Part shown: positions 53,345-62,220 of the stretch, piece by piece
Layout of the letters: every line of letters starts with the position of its first letter
Position numbering within the stretch: the stretch's first letter is position 1
NCBI GenBank assembly: GCA_016721315.1
Contig: JADKIL010000004.1
Coordinates: forward strand, 1 to 64,000
DNA from: Candidatus Villigracilis vicinus
GTDB taxonomy: Bacteria > Chloroflexota > Anaerolineae > Anaerolineales > Villigracilaceae
DNA: 64,000 nt
Direction of reading: 5' to 3'
Position numbers and translations under genes: made by a program
Notes under the pieces: model-generated
Databases searched by the model: none
What the model was told of the DNA's origin: nothing
The model's input: the letters and a program-made list of their open reading frames with translations, nothing else

Positions 53345-53602
53345 ATGTGTTTAGGCGTACCTGGAAAAATTGTTGATCTGTATGAAAAGGGCGGGCTGAA
53401 AATGGCGAAGGTTGATTTTGGGGGAATCTTCCGTGAGGCATGTTTGGATTATGTGGATGAAGTTAAAGTTGGCGATTATTGCATTATCCATGTGGGGTTT
53501 GCGATCAGCGTATTGAGCGAATCAGAAGCCATGGAAACGCTTGAGTTGCTGCGGCAGATCGGTGCGATCGAAGAAGAGTTGGGACCTGAGACGCCAGCAT
53601 GA
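53345..53602 (+). CDS. hypC: Hydrogenase assembly chaperone HypC
   Basis: An 85-residue protein starting MCLGVPGKI, with the essential Cys2. The rest (VDFGGIFREACLDYVDEVKV, GDYCIIHVGFAISVL) is typical. HypC carries the Fe(CN)2CO unit together with HypD and hands it to the large subunit. One base separates it from the hypF stop, and its end overlaps hypD (ATGA). Confidence 0.95.
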   Translation: MCLGVPGKIVDLYEKGGLKMAKVDFGGIFREACLDYVDEVKVGDYCIIHVGFAISVLSESEAMETLELLRQIGAIEEELGPETPA

Positions 53603-54678
53603 AGTATGTAACCGAATATCGTGACGCGGCGCTGGTGAAGGGCGTGATCGAAGAGATCCGCCGTACCGTGACGCGCCCGTGGACGTTGATGGAAATTTGC
53701 GGCGGGCAAACGCACGCGATCGTGCGTCATGGCATAGATCAATTGCTGCCGCCTCAGATCGAACTGGTGCATGGTCCCGGCTGCCCGGTGTGTGTGACTC
53801 CGCTGGAGCTGATCGACAAGGCATTGTCGATTGCGGCACGCCCGGATGTGATCTTTTGTTCGTACGGCGATATGCTGCGCGTGCCCGGCTCAAGCCGTGA
53901 CCTGTTCTCTGTCAAAGCTCAGGGCGGGGATGTGCGCGTGGTGTATTCTCCGCTCGATGCGGTCACGCTGGCGGAGAAGAATCCGGATAAGCAGGTTGTA
54001 TTTTTTGCGATCGGGTTTGAAACCACCGCCCCACCGAATGTGATGAGCGTGCTGCAAGCACAGCGGCTTGGACTGAAAAATTTTTCAGTGCTTGTTTCGC
54101 ATGTACGCGTGCCGCCTGCCATGAGCGCCATCCTCAATTCGCCGCATAACCGCGTGCAGGGATTTTTGCTGGCAGGGCATGTGAATGCCATTATGGGCTA
54201 TTGGGAATATCCGCCGTTGTTGGAGAAGTTCAAGATCCCGATGGTGGTGACCGGCTTTGAGCCGCTCGACATTGTGCAGGGAATTTTGAAAACTGTGCAA
54301 CTGCTCGAAGAAGGCAAAGTGGAAGTTGCCAATGCCTATCAACGCGCCGTGACCTTTGAAGGCTTGAAGCCCGCACAGGCGGCGATCAATAAAGTGTTCA
54401 TGGAATGTGACCGCAAGTGGCGCGGCATTGGCATGATCCCGATGAGCGGTTGGTGTTTGCGCCCCGAGTTTGAAGAATTCAACGCCGAAATACGCTTTGA
54501 TGTGGAATCCATCCACGCAGAAGAATCTCCGCTGTGCATTGCGGGTGAAATTTTGCAAGGCTTGAAGAAACCCCATCACTGTTCGGCTTTTGGCAAGCAA
54601 TGTACGCCTGAAAATCCGCTCGGCGCGACAATGGTCTCGTCTGAGGGGGCGTGCGCGGCGTATTATAAATATGGACGG
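53599..54678 (+). CDS. hypD: Hydrogenase maturation protein HypD, C-terminal end lost in corrupted sequence
   Basis: Start overlaps hypC stop (ATGA). Residues 1-360 are a normal HypD: CGGQTHA at 34-40, GPGCPVCVTP at 59-68 with Cys62 and Cys65, YGDMLRVPGS, GFETTAPP, VPPAMSAI, and the 4Fe-4S-binding C-terminal cysteines in CIAGEILQGLKKPHHCSAFG and KQCTPENPLGATMVSSEGAC. The recognisable part ends with YYKYGR at 355-360; HypD proteins usually end within a few residues of this. The frame then runs on into the T-poor block and only stops at 55245, giving a Pro/Lys-rich extension that is surely not real. HypD reduces and holds the Fe(CN)2CO unit. Confidence 0.9.
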
Positions 54679-55200
54679 GGCCCCCAAGGCCCCCCCCCGG
54701 GGGAAAAACCAAGCACAACCCCCCCCCCGGGGGGGGGAGGGAAGGGACAAAACCAACCCCCCAAACCCCCCCCCCCCCCCGGGCCCCGGGCCCCCCCCAC
54801 CGGGGCGGGGGCCCCACCCCCCAAACCCCCCACCCCCCCCCCCACAAAAAAAGAAAAAAACCCGCAACCCACCGAGAGAAAAAAAAAAAGAGGAGAAAGA
54901 GGGGCACCCCACGCCCGGGTTAAAAAAAAAAAAAACCAAAACACCCCACACCAACCCCAAAAAGCCCCCACCAAAAAAAAAAAAAAACCAGAAACCCACC
55001 CCACCAAAAAAAAAAAAAAAAAAAAAAAAACAACCCCCCCCCCCAGGGAGAAAAAACAGGAAAAACCGCCCTCAGACGGAAAATGCATATTACACAAGGT
55101 TGAATTATTTTCTTATCTTGAAAAACGGGGGTGCCCCAAAAACGGCGGGGAGCCCCCCCGGGGTGCCGGGTTTCGTGGGGAAAGGGAGGCGGGGCGGGCG
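54679..55200. other. Low-complexity block almost free of T, probably corrupted sequence
   Basis: From about 54679 to 55075 the plus strand is made of C, A and G runs (C runs up to about 15, A runs over 20) with only two T. From 55080 to 55200 it changes to normal-looking bases mixed with G and C runs. It replaces the hypD-hypE junction, where normally only a few bases are expected. No repeat unit, coding logic or known element explains it. Low-quality base calls are the most likely source. Confidence 0.75.
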
Positions 55201-55258
55201 GGGAAATGGCTTTGTCGCAAGAAGATTGACGATTTACAGATCTGATGATTGGAAGATT

Positions 55259-56323
55259 ATGACAGACGAAACAGTCAACATCGAAGGTGCCGTATGTGCT
55301 CCGCCGCTGACACACAATGAACAGATCGTGATGGGACATGGCGCGGGCGGACGGATGAGTCATCAACTGATTCAGAAGGCGTTCGTGTCTGCGTTTCAGA
55401 ACACGGCGTTGAACGCGGGGGATGATGCGGCGTTGGTGGAAGCGGGGTTGCGGCAGAAATTATCCATCAGCACCGATTCGCATGTGGTCTTTCCGTTGTT
55501 CTTCCCCGGCGGCGACATCGGCAAACTCGCCGTGTGTGGCACTGTGAATGATGTGGCAATGCTTGGCGCAAAGCCGCTGTATCTCACCGCGGGTTTCATC
55601 CTTGAAGAAGGCTTGCCGATGGACACGCTCAAGCAGGTTATCGAGTCCATGCGTTTAGCGGCGGAAGAAGCAGGCGTGCAGATCGTGGCGGGCGATACGA
55701 AAGTGGTGCAGCGCGGCAAAGCAGACGGGATGTACATCACCACCGCCGGAGTTGGTCTGGTGCGTGAGAATGTAAACGTCAGCGGGGCGAACGCGAAGCC
55801 CGGCGATGTGGTCATTATTTCCGGCACGATGGGCGATCACGGCATTGCCGTCCTTGCTGCACGCGGCGAACTTGGATTCCAGTCCAGTTTGCAGAGCGAT
55901 GTGGCTCCGTTAAATCATCTCATCGCGGCGATGCTGGATGCGAGTCCGAATATCCATGTGCTGCGTGATCCCACGCGCGGTGGCTTGGCAACGACCTTGA
56001 ATGAGATCGCGACTCAATCCAAGGCGGGAATTATTTTAAACGAAGAGGCGATTCCAGTTCACCCGGAAGTCAACGCGGCGTGTGAGATGCTCGGGTTCGA
56101 TGCGCTGTACGTGGCGAATGAGGGGAAACTGGTGGCAATTGTCCCGCAGGAAGATGCGGAAAAAGTGTTGGCGGTGATGAAGTCCACGAGATATGGCGAG
56201 GGTGCGGTGATTATTGGTGAAGTGGTCGCAGAGCCAAAGTCACGTGTGCTGCTCAAGACTGCTTTGGGAAGTACGCGCGTGGTGGACATGCTGGCAGGTG
56301 AAATGCTGCCGAGGATTTGTTGA
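55259..56323 (+). CDS. hypE: Hydrogenase maturation protein HypE
   Basis: From ATG 55259 (GGAAG site) a 354-residue PurM-like ATPase. Features: GHGAGGRMSHQLI near 23-35, NAGDDAALVE, STDSHVV, GTVNDVAMLGAKP, GDTKVVQRGKADGMYI and DPTRGGLATTLNEIA. The C-terminus is PRIC, with the essential Cys354 that accepts the carbamoyl group from HypF and is dehydrated to thiocyanate. A frame extending upstream into the T-poor block is rejected. It ends the hyp operon. Confidence 0.94.
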   Translation: MTDETVNIEGAVCAPPLTHNEQIVMGHGAGGRMSHQLIQKAFVSAFQNTALNAGDDAALVEAGLRQKLSISTDSHVVFPLFFPGGDIGKLAVCGTVNDVAMLGAKPLYLTAGFILEEGLPMDTLKQVIESMRLAAEEAGVQIVAGDTKVVQRGKADGMYITTAGVGLVRENVNVSGANAKPGDVVIISGTMGDHGIAVLAARGELGFQSSLQSDVAPLNHLIAAMLDASPNIHVLRDPTRGGLATTLNEIATQSKAGIILNEEAIPVHPEVNAACEMLGFDALYVANEGKLVAIVPQEDAEKVLAVMKSTRYGEGAVIIGEVVAEPKSRVLLKTALGSTRVVDMLAGEMLPRIC

Positions 56324-56355
56324 AACAAGTTCAGCTTTAAACAAAAGGCAGCCGG

Positions 56356-57168
56356 ATGAAATTCCTTGATTCCCTCATAGACCGTATGTATGCATACGAG
56401 ATCGTGCCGCATCAGGTTACCCCAGAAAAATACAACATCTCATTTCAAGAGGTTTTGATTCCTGCCAGTGATGGCGGTACGCTTTACGGCTGGCATATCC
56501 CTGCATCGCCGAATGCACCAACGATCATCCTGCTGCATGGGTGGAGCAGAAACCTATCCCGCACACTCCCTTACATTCAGGCGCTCCATCCTTTGGGATA
56601 TAACCTGCTGGCTTTTGATACTCGCAATCATGGCAGTAGTTCCGCAGTGGAACGCCCCACCGTTGGCACATTTGCACAGGATGTCGTCTCGGCGGTCAAG
56701 TTCTTGAGGCTACAGGGAAACACAAGCTCAATCGGCGCACTCGGATTATCCGTTGGCGGAGGCGGTGTTATCAACGCCGCAGGTTGGGAAGATCAGATCC
56801 GCAGCGTCATCACCATTGGAGCCATCTCGCATCCTAAAGCGGTCATGAAGTTTGAATTTTACAAACGGCATATCCCCGGCTTTTTGGCATCTCTTCTGTT
56901 TGGTTACATGCGCAGACAATATGGGTTGGATTTTGACGCCATTGCACCCGTGAATAACATCCGCAAGTCACAGGCAGAATTTCTGCTCATCCACGGTGAG
57001 CAAGATGAAACGGTTCCGGTTGAACAGGCGCACGCCTTGTTTGAGGCGGGAAACCCTGAAAAGACCCATCTTTGGGTCATTCCAGAAAAAGGGCATAGCA
57101 ACTGCCACACGTACCCGCAGTTCTTTGATAAGGTCAGGGAGTTTTTGGAAAAGACTTTGCCTGTTTAG
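56356..57168 (+). CDS. Alpha/beta hydrolase
   Basis: A 270-residue hydrolase of the X-Pro dipeptidyl-peptidase/esterase-like branch. HGWSRN near 61-66 is the oxyanion region; DTRNHGSS (88-95) is a family mark; the nucleophile is Ser132 in GLSVGGG; the acid is in HGEQDETVP near 217 and the His in KGHSNCH near 247. No signal peptide. Substrate unknown. It follows hypE by 32 bases and may be read from the same transcript, but it has no known role in hydrogenase assembly. Confidence 0.8.
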   Translation: MKFLDSLIDRMYAYEIVPHQVTPEKYNISFQEVLIPASDGGTLYGWHIPASPNAPTIILLHGWSRNLSRTLPYIQALHPLGYNLLAFDTRNHGSSSAVERPTVGTFAQDVVSAVKFLRLQGNTSSIGALGLSVGGGGVINAAGWEDQIRSVITIGAISHPKAVMKFEFYKRHIPGFLASLLFGYMRRQYGLDFDAIAPVNNIRKSQAEFLLIHGEQDETVPVEQAHALFEAGNPEKTHLWVIPEKGHSNCHTYPQFFDKVREFLEKTLPV

Positions 57169-57289
57169 AAAGAATTGGATGGTTGATGGCGGTGGCAGAA
57201 GAATTCAAACTTCTTTCCGCCTTTCTCGTCCTGATTTCCGTCTGCCTTGCTTCGGCGTAGACTCATCGTGATGAAATAGAATCCTTTTT
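57169..57289. other. Short region after the hydrolase gene
   Basis: Nothing recognised. The bases between the hydrolase stop and the beta-lactamase-family remnant contain no terminator with a convincing T run. Confidence 0.4.
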
Positions 57290-57424
57290 GATTCCTACCT
57301 CACCGAAAAAATGCAGGCTTATCAAATCCCTGGTGCGGTGTTCAGCGTGCTCAAAGATATACCGCGCGGTGTAAGCCACTGCCTACACATACTCATGCAT
57401 ACAAGTTCAATGGGCATACAATAA
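57290..57424 (+). pseudogene. Remnant of a beta-lactamase-family serine hydrolase
   Basis: One frame reads DSYLTEKMQAYQIPGAVFSV, LKD, a few odd residues, then LHILMHTSSMGIQ and a stop. The first part fits the start of class C beta-lactamase-like proteins (Q..IPGA...V.KD), and the second fits their HLLTHTSG motif. In intact members about 70 residues, including the catalytic SxxK, lie between these parts; here they are joined by a short link. No full-length frame exists. Confidence 0.6.
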
Positions 57425-57547
57425 TTAATATCGAAATGTCTGCACTTCTATTGTAGGAGAGCCGGGCAAAGATAATTCCTTTGATCGTCTGTTGTTGTGC
57501 ATGGTTGAAGCACCACAAGAAAATCAGAGGAATTAGGATTCTTAATA

Positions 57548-57553
57548 TATAAT
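57548..57553 (+). promoter_or_regulatory. -10 element before the amino-acid ABC operon
   Basis: TATAAT 57 bases before the start of the binding-protein gene. No good -35 is seen at the right distance. Confidence 0.4.
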
Positions 57554-57609
57554 GCAGTCGTTATGGTGTACCCAACGCCAAAATAAATCCAACTAATTTC
57601 GGAGGAAAA

Positions 57610-58437
57610 ATGGTTAAAAAATTAGCCCGTCTTTTCACATTCTTGATGATCGTGGGCATTCTGGTGGCGGCTTGTGCCCCAAAGGCTGAAGCTCCCACCG
57701 CTGCACCTGCAGCGTCTGGTGCCAATGGCTTGCCTGACCTGGGCGGCAAAGAGATCATTGTTGCTGTTGAGAATGCGTATCCCCCCTTCAACTTCATTGA
57801 TAAAGCCACTAACCAGGGCGCTGGTTGGGATTATGATGCCTGGCAGGAAATCTGCAATCGTTTGAACTGCAAACCCGTGATGACCGAAGCCGCATGGGAT
57901 GGCATCTTCGAAGCCGCCGCTGCCGGTCAATATGATGTTGTGGCAGATGGCGTGACCGTCACCGAAGAACGCAAGCAGAAGGTTGCCTTCTCTGATTCAT
58001 ACATGCACTATGGGCAGGTCATCCTCGTCCGTGCTGATGAAGACCGCTTCACCGACTCAGCAAGTCTGGCTGCATTGACCGATGCAACCGTCGCTTCACA
58101 GCTCGGCACAACGAACGAAGCGAAAGCCATTGAGATCGTTGGCGAAGACCGCGTGAAGTCTTTCGATACATTCGATGCCTCTGTATTGGCGTTGATCAGC
58201 AAGGATGTGGACGCTGTCATCATTGACCAGCCCGCCGCGCTCGGCTTCATCGCCGCCAACAAAGGCGAGCTCAAATTCCTTGATGAACTCTTGACCAGTG
58301 AAGACCTGGGCTTTGTGTTCCAGCAGGGCAGCGACCTGATCGACCCGGTCAACGCCGCACTCGCTGCCATGAAAGCAGATGGCACGCTGGATGCACTCTA
58401 TCAAAAGTGGTTCGTCGATTTCGTTCCGGCTAACTAA
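57610..58437 (+). CDS. Polar amino-acid ABC transporter, substrate-binding lipoprotein
   Basis: A 275-residue type-2 binding protein. Signal peptide with lipobox VAAC (Cys22) and an Ala/Pro linker to about residue 42. The fold of the HisJ/GlnH family (SBP_bac_3) is shown by VAVENAYPPFNFID (51-64), DYDAWQEICNRL, WDGIFEAAAAGQYDVVADGV and TVTEERKQKVAFSDSYM. It captures an amino acid for the permease and ATPase that follow. A CGGAGGAAAA site precedes the start. Confidence 0.9.
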   Translation: MVKKLARLFTFLMIVGILVAACAPKAEAPTAAPAASGANGLPDLGGKEIIVAVENAYPPFNFIDKATNQGAGWDYDAWQEICNRLNCKPVMTEAAWDGIFEAAAAGQYDVVADGVTVTEERKQKVAFSDSYMHYGQVILVRADEDRFTDSASLAALTDATVASQLGTTNEAKAIEIVGEDRVKSFDTFDASVLALISKDVDAVIIDQPAALGFIAANKGELKFLDELLTSEDLGFVFQQGSDLIDPVNAALAAMKADGTLDALYQKWFVDFVPAN

Positions 58438-58450
58438 TTTTCAGACGTTA

Positions 58451-58494
58451 CCAAACAAGAAGGGCTTGCCGTCGTAGTAGTGGCAAGCCCTTCT
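58451..58494 (+). terminator. Hairpin between binding-protein and permease genes
   Basis: Stem AGAAGGGCTTGCC / GGCAAGCCCTTCT with an 11-base loop, followed by only a few T. Such partial terminators inside ABC operons raise the ratio of binding protein to membrane subunits. Confidence 0.65.
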
Positions 58495-58510
58495 ACTTGG
58501 AGGTAGACTC

Positions 58511-59368
58511 GTGACAACTACAAACGAAAAGATCGGCGAGGGACGCTTATTTCCGTCAACCAGCAAACTGGAGGAGTTACCCTGGTGGGCATTGATCATT
58601 GGGTTGGCGGCTGTCCTCATTATTTTCAGCATTCTTACCACCCCTCTGTACCGCGATGCCTTTGACTTCATTCGCGAAGGCATTGTAACCACCGTCCGCG
58701 TCACACTCACCGCATACGCATTCGCCATCGTTGGCGGCTTATTCCTCGGTTTGGGGCGTGTTTCAAAGAACGTGATCTACTATAATTTTGCGACGCTTTA
58801 TGTAGAATTGATGCGCGGCATTCCAATGCTGGTCATCATTTTGTACGGCGCGTTTGTAGTTGTACCGATCGGACTGCAACTAATTAATGGATTGGGGAGT
58901 TGGTTGACAGGCATTGGGCTGGCTGGATTGGGAGCCACCCTTCAACAGGTTGACATTCAGGATGTAGACATGAGCGGGCGCGCCATTGCAGGTCTGGCAA
59001 TGGGATACGCCGCTTTTGAAGCCGAAGTTTTCCGTGCAGGCATTCAGTCCATCGAACGCGGACAAATGGAAGCGGCGCGTTCTTTGGGGATGACCTATGT
59101 GCAAGCCATGCGTTACGTCATCCTGCCGCAGGCATTTCGCCGCGTTCTGCCGCCTCTTGGCAACGACTTCATCGCTATTTTAAAAGATTCATCGCTGATC
59201 TCTGTGCTCGCCGTGCGCGACATTACCCAACTGGGAAAACTTTATCGCGCGCGCACATTCAGCTCCTTTGAAGCCTACAACATCATGGCATTTCTCTATT
59301 TGAGCATGACGATCTCTTTGTCCATGCTGGTCAAATTCATTGAAAGGAGACTGGGACGTGGACGCTAA
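58511..59368 (+). CDS. Polar amino-acid ABC transporter, permease
   Basis: A 285-residue membrane protein with GTG start after GGAGGT. About five or six membrane segments; the HisM/GlnP signature appears as VELMRGIPMLVIILYGAFV near 100-118 and the EAA loop as MEAARSLGMTYVQAMRYVIL near 184-203. An extra loop with GLGSWLTGIGLAGLGATLQQ and DIQDVDMSGR (about 122-158) lies before the usual YAAFEAEVFRAGIQSI. It overlaps the ATPase gene. Confidence 0.9.
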   Translation: MTTTNEKIGEGRLFPSTSKLEELPWWALIIGLAAVLIIFSILTTPLYRDAFDFIREGIVTTVRVTLTAYAFAIVGGLFLGLGRVSKNVIYYNFATLYVELMRGIPMLVIILYGAFVVVPIGLQLINGLGSWLTGIGLAGLGATLQQVDIQDVDMSGRAIAGLAMGYAAFEAEVFRAGIQSIERGQMEAARSLGMTYVQAMRYVILPQAFRRVLPPLGNDFIAILKDSSLISVLAVRDITQLGKLYRARTFSSFEAYNIMAFLYLSMTISLSMLVKFIERRLGRGR

Positions 59369-60107
59369 CCAGAACTCAGACAGCATCATTCAAATTGACG
59401 AAGTGACAAAATCATTCGGCAAAGTCAAAGCCTTGCAGGGAGTCAGCCTCAAGGTCAAACGAGGCGAAGTATTGGTCATCATCGGTCCAAGCGGCTCGGG
59501 CAAATCCACACTTCTACGCTGCATCAACATGCTGGAATTTCCTGATGGTGGTCATATTGTGGTGGATGGAACACCCGTCATGCACAAACGGACGAATATC
59601 AACACGGTTCGCGCAGAAGTGGGCATGGTCTTTCAACAATTCAACTTGTTTCCGCATCTGACGGTTCTTGAGAACGTCATGCTTGCCCAGAAGATCGTGC
59701 GTGGACGCGGGCGCGAAGAAGCAGAAAAGATCGCGCGTCAGCAATTGAAACATGTAGGCATTCCCGAAAAGGCAGATTCCTACCCCACCCAGCTTTCCGG
59801 CGGTCAGCAACAACGCGTGGCAATTGCCCGCTCACTGGCAATGAACCCCAAGATCATGCTCTTTGACGAACCGACTTCTGCGCTTGACCCCGAAATGATC
59901 AAGGAAGTGTTGGACGTGATGGTTGCGCTTGCCAAAGAAGGCATGACCATGGTGGTGGTCTCGCACGAAATGGGTTTTGCCCGCGCTGCCGCCAACCGTA
60001 TCGTTTTCATGGACGGCGGGCGCATCATTGAAGAAGGTACGCCTGAAGGATTTTTCAATAACCCGCGTGAAGAACGCACCAAATCCTTTTTAAGCAAAAT
60101 ACTTTAG
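59358..60107 (+). CDS. Polar amino-acid ABC transporter, ATPase (GlnQ type)
   Basis: The GTG at 59358 with AAAGGAG eight bases upstream is preferred; an earlier TTG at 59340 would place the site inside the gene. The product has 249 residues: Walker A GPSGSGKST at 43-51, Q-loop VFQQFNLFPHLTVLENV, signature LSGGQQQR at 146-153, Walker B IMLFDEPTSALDPEM, and switch VVVSHEMGFAR. It powers uptake by the preceding permease and binding protein. Confidence 0.93.
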   Translation: MDANQNSDSIIQIDEVTKSFGKVKALQGVSLKVKRGEVLVIIGPSGSGKSTLLRCINMLEFPDGGHIVVDGTPVMHKRTNINTVRAEVGMVFQQFNLFPHLTVLENVMLAQKIVRGRGREEAEKIARQQLKHVGIPEKADSYPTQLSGGQQQRVAIARSLAMNPKIMLFDEPTSALDPEMIKEVLDVMVALAKEGMTMVVVSHEMGFARAAANRIVFMDGGRIIEEGTPEGFFNNPREERTKSFLSKIL

Positions 60108-60118
60108 GAAGCACCTGT

Positions 60119-60985
60119 ATGGCATTCAGCATCCGCACGTTAAACACGGTGGAAGATTTCCATCGCGCTGAAATTGCCCAACGCGAGATCTGGGGAATCG
60201 AAGACGATACTGAGGTCGTGCCAAAAGACCTGATGCTCATTGCGCAAAAAAGCGGCGGGCTGGCGCTTGGCGCATACAATGAATCCCATGAAATGATCGG
60301 ATTACTGTTCGGCTTTTTAGGGCAGACGGACGAGGGTCACTGGAAACATTGCTCGCACATGATGGGGGTTTTGCCAGCCTATCGCCGCGCGGGAGTGGGC
60401 GAAGCGCTCAAATTAAGTCAACGTGAATTTGTGTCGAAACAAGGCATAGACCTGATCACATGGACGGTCAATCCGCTTGAGGGAGTGAACGCCTCGCTTA
60501 ACTTTGGGAAACTTGGTGTGATCTGCCGTCGTTATCATCCCAACTTCTATGGTGACATGGCAGATGGGCTTAATCATGGGTTGCCGTCAGACCGCTTTGA
60601 GGTTGAATGGTGGATCAACCGTCGGCGCGTAGAGATGCGCTTACAGGAAAAAGAAAAACGCCTGCGCCTTGCAGATATCCAAAAAAATGGCGCACATTTC
60701 CTCAATAGCACCGTTGTGAAAAACGGAATTCGCCTGCCGCAAAATACGAACTTGAATACAAATGCTGCCACGCTGTTCTTTGAAGTCCCGGCTGATTTTC
60801 AAGCGGTGAAAGCCGCATCCATGCAAAATGCGCTTGCGTGGATCGAACATGCGCGTGAAATTTTCGGAACATGTTTTCAAAACGGCTATGCGGTTTCTGA
60901 ATTCATTAGCGAAGTGAGCGACGGAGAACGTCGCAACTTTTTTGTTTTACAACGCGATCTTTCAACAATACTGAATAAAGGATAA
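60119..60985 (+). CDS. GNAT-superfamily acyltransferase, COG3375-like
   Basis: A 288-residue protein. Residues 1-150 form a GNAT domain: EIAQREIWGIEDDTEVVPKD, GGLALGAY, the acyl-CoA loop HMMGVLPAYRRAGVGEALKL, and NPLEGVNASLNFGKLGVICRRYHPNFYGDM. The C-terminal part is the extension usual in this COG. It ends five bases before an enolase-superfamily racemase gene. In Geobacillus-type systems a GNAT protein of this kind succinylates D-amino acids so that N-succinylamino-acid racemase can act on them. That role is likely here, given the pairing and the amino-acid transporter upstream, but not shown. Confidence 0.8.
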   Translation: MAFSIRTLNTVEDFHRAEIAQREIWGIEDDTEVVPKDLMLIAQKSGGLALGAYNESHEMIGLLFGFLGQTDEGHWKHCSHMMGVLPAYRRAGVGEALKLSQREFVSKQGIDLITWTVNPLEGVNASLNFGKLGVICRRYHPNFYGDMADGLNHGLPSDRFEVEWWINRRRVEMRLQEKEKRLRLADIQKNGAHFLNSTVVKNGIRLPQNTNLNTNAATLFFEVPADFQAVKAASMQNALAWIEHAREIFGTCFQNGYAVSEFISEVSDGERRNFFVLQRDLSTILNKG

Positions 60986-60990
60986 TCCTT

Positions 60991-62151
60991 ATGAGCAATA
61001 TAACAATCGACCGGATCGAATTGCGCGTGATCGAGATCGAACTGATCTCTCCATTTCGCACCAGCATGGGGCTCGAGTTGACACACCCTTGTATTATCGT
61101 CAGTGCATTCAGCAACGGATTAACTGGTTGGGGCGAATGTGTTGCTTCGCAGGCGGTCACTGCCGAGTGGGCATTCTATTCCTACGAAACGGTTGAAACT
61201 GCGTGGCACATTCTCAAGGATTTCCTCGCGCCTGCTTTGGTGGGGAAAACATTGAACTCTGTCGAGCCGCTGGTGGAAATTGGCGAGCGCCTGCGCGGAC
61301 ATCCCATGGCACGCGCTGGGTTGGAAGCTGCGATCTGGGATCTGCTCGCACAGTCCGAAGGACTTCCATTGGCTGATTACTTGCGAGCGGGGCAGAACTA
61401 TTCACAGCCGCGCCGCGACCGCGTTAATGTGGGCGTGAGTGTTGGCATTCAATCCTCTGTGGAGGAAACCGTTAGCACCGTAGCTGGATATATTGAGCAG
61501 GGATACCGCCGCATCAAGCTCAAGATCGAGCCAGGTTGGGATGTGGATGTGGCACGCGCAGTCCGCCGCGAATTCCCCGATATTCCGCTCATGCTGGATG
61601 CAAATTCTGCCTATTCACTCAAAGACGCTGAACGCCTCAAACAGTTGGATGAATTTAATCTTTTGATGATCGAACAGCCTCTTGCATACGACGACATTTA
61701 TGAGCATGCAAAGCTGCAAGCGCAGCTCTCCACTCCCATTTGTTTGGATGAAAGCATTCACACACTCAAACACGCAGAATGGGCATACGAATTGGAAGCC
61801 TGCCGCATCATTAACATAAAACCCGGGCGCGTTGGCGGGCTTTATCACGGACGCGCCATCCACGACCTGAGTCTGTCTCGCGGCAAGCCGGTCTGGATCG
61901 GTGGCATGATGGAAACTGGCATTGGGCGCGCTGCCAACGTGGCATTGGCATCTCTGCCCGGGGTCACATTGCCCGGCGATATTTCTGCCAGTAACCGTTA
62001 TTATCGCAAGGATATTACCGAGCCGCCTTTTGTTCTCAACCCAGACAGCACCGTCAGTGTGCCAACAGCGCCAGGTATTGGGGTGACAATTGACCAACGT
62101 CAATTGGATGAATACACACAACGAAAAGCGGTTGTATCTTCCACAGGATAA
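60991..62151 (+). CDS. N-acylamino-acid racemase / o-succinylbenzoate synthase family
   Basis: A 386-residue enolase-superfamily enzyme of the MenC/NSAR group. Catalytic and metal residues are all present: Lys176 and Lys178 (KLK), Asp203 (LDAN), Glu228 (IEQP), Asp253 (LDES) and Lys277 (NIKPGR). Family members make o-succinylbenzoate in menaquinone synthesis, racemise N-succinylamino acids, or both. No other men gene is nearby, and the close GNAT gene and amino-acid transporter favour the racemase role. Confidence 0.88.
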   Translation: MSNITIDRIELRVIEIELISPFRTSMGLELTHPCIIVSAFSNGLTGWGECVASQAVTAEWAFYSYETVETAWHILKDFLAPALVGKTLNSVEPLVEIGERLRGHPMARAGLEAAIWDLLAQSEGLPLADYLRAGQNYSQPRRDRVNVGVSVGIQSSVEETVSTVAGYIEQGYRRIKLKIEPGWDVDVARAVRREFPDIPLMLDANSAYSLKDAERLKQLDEFNLLMIEQPLAYDDIYEHAKLQAQLSTPICLDESIHTLKHAEWAYELEACRIINIKPGRVGGLYHGRAIHDLSLSRGKPVWIGGMMETGIGRAANVALASLPGVTLPGDISASNRYYRKDITEPPFVLNPDSTVSVPTAPGIGVTIDQRQLDEYTQRKAVVSSTG

Positions 62152-62220
62152 GGATTTCGAAGAAGATCAATGCTATGCCGAATCTCGACGAAGAGTTAAT
62201 ACAGGGTAATTGAATTCTAT

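Noticed and set aside
53599..55245. HypD read as a 548-residue protein with a Pro/Lys-rich tail
   Set aside because: The extra 188 residues come from the T-poor block and have no similarity to HypD, whose conserved part ends at residue 360.
54590..55258. An N-terminal extension of HypE by more than 200 residues
   Set aside because: It is a read-through of the same block in another frame. HypE proteins start near the ATG at 55259, which has its own ribosome site.
60991..62151. Firm assignment as menC of menaquinone synthesis
   Set aside because: Active-site residues do not separate the two activities, and no other men gene is in the window; the GNAT neighbour favours a racemase.
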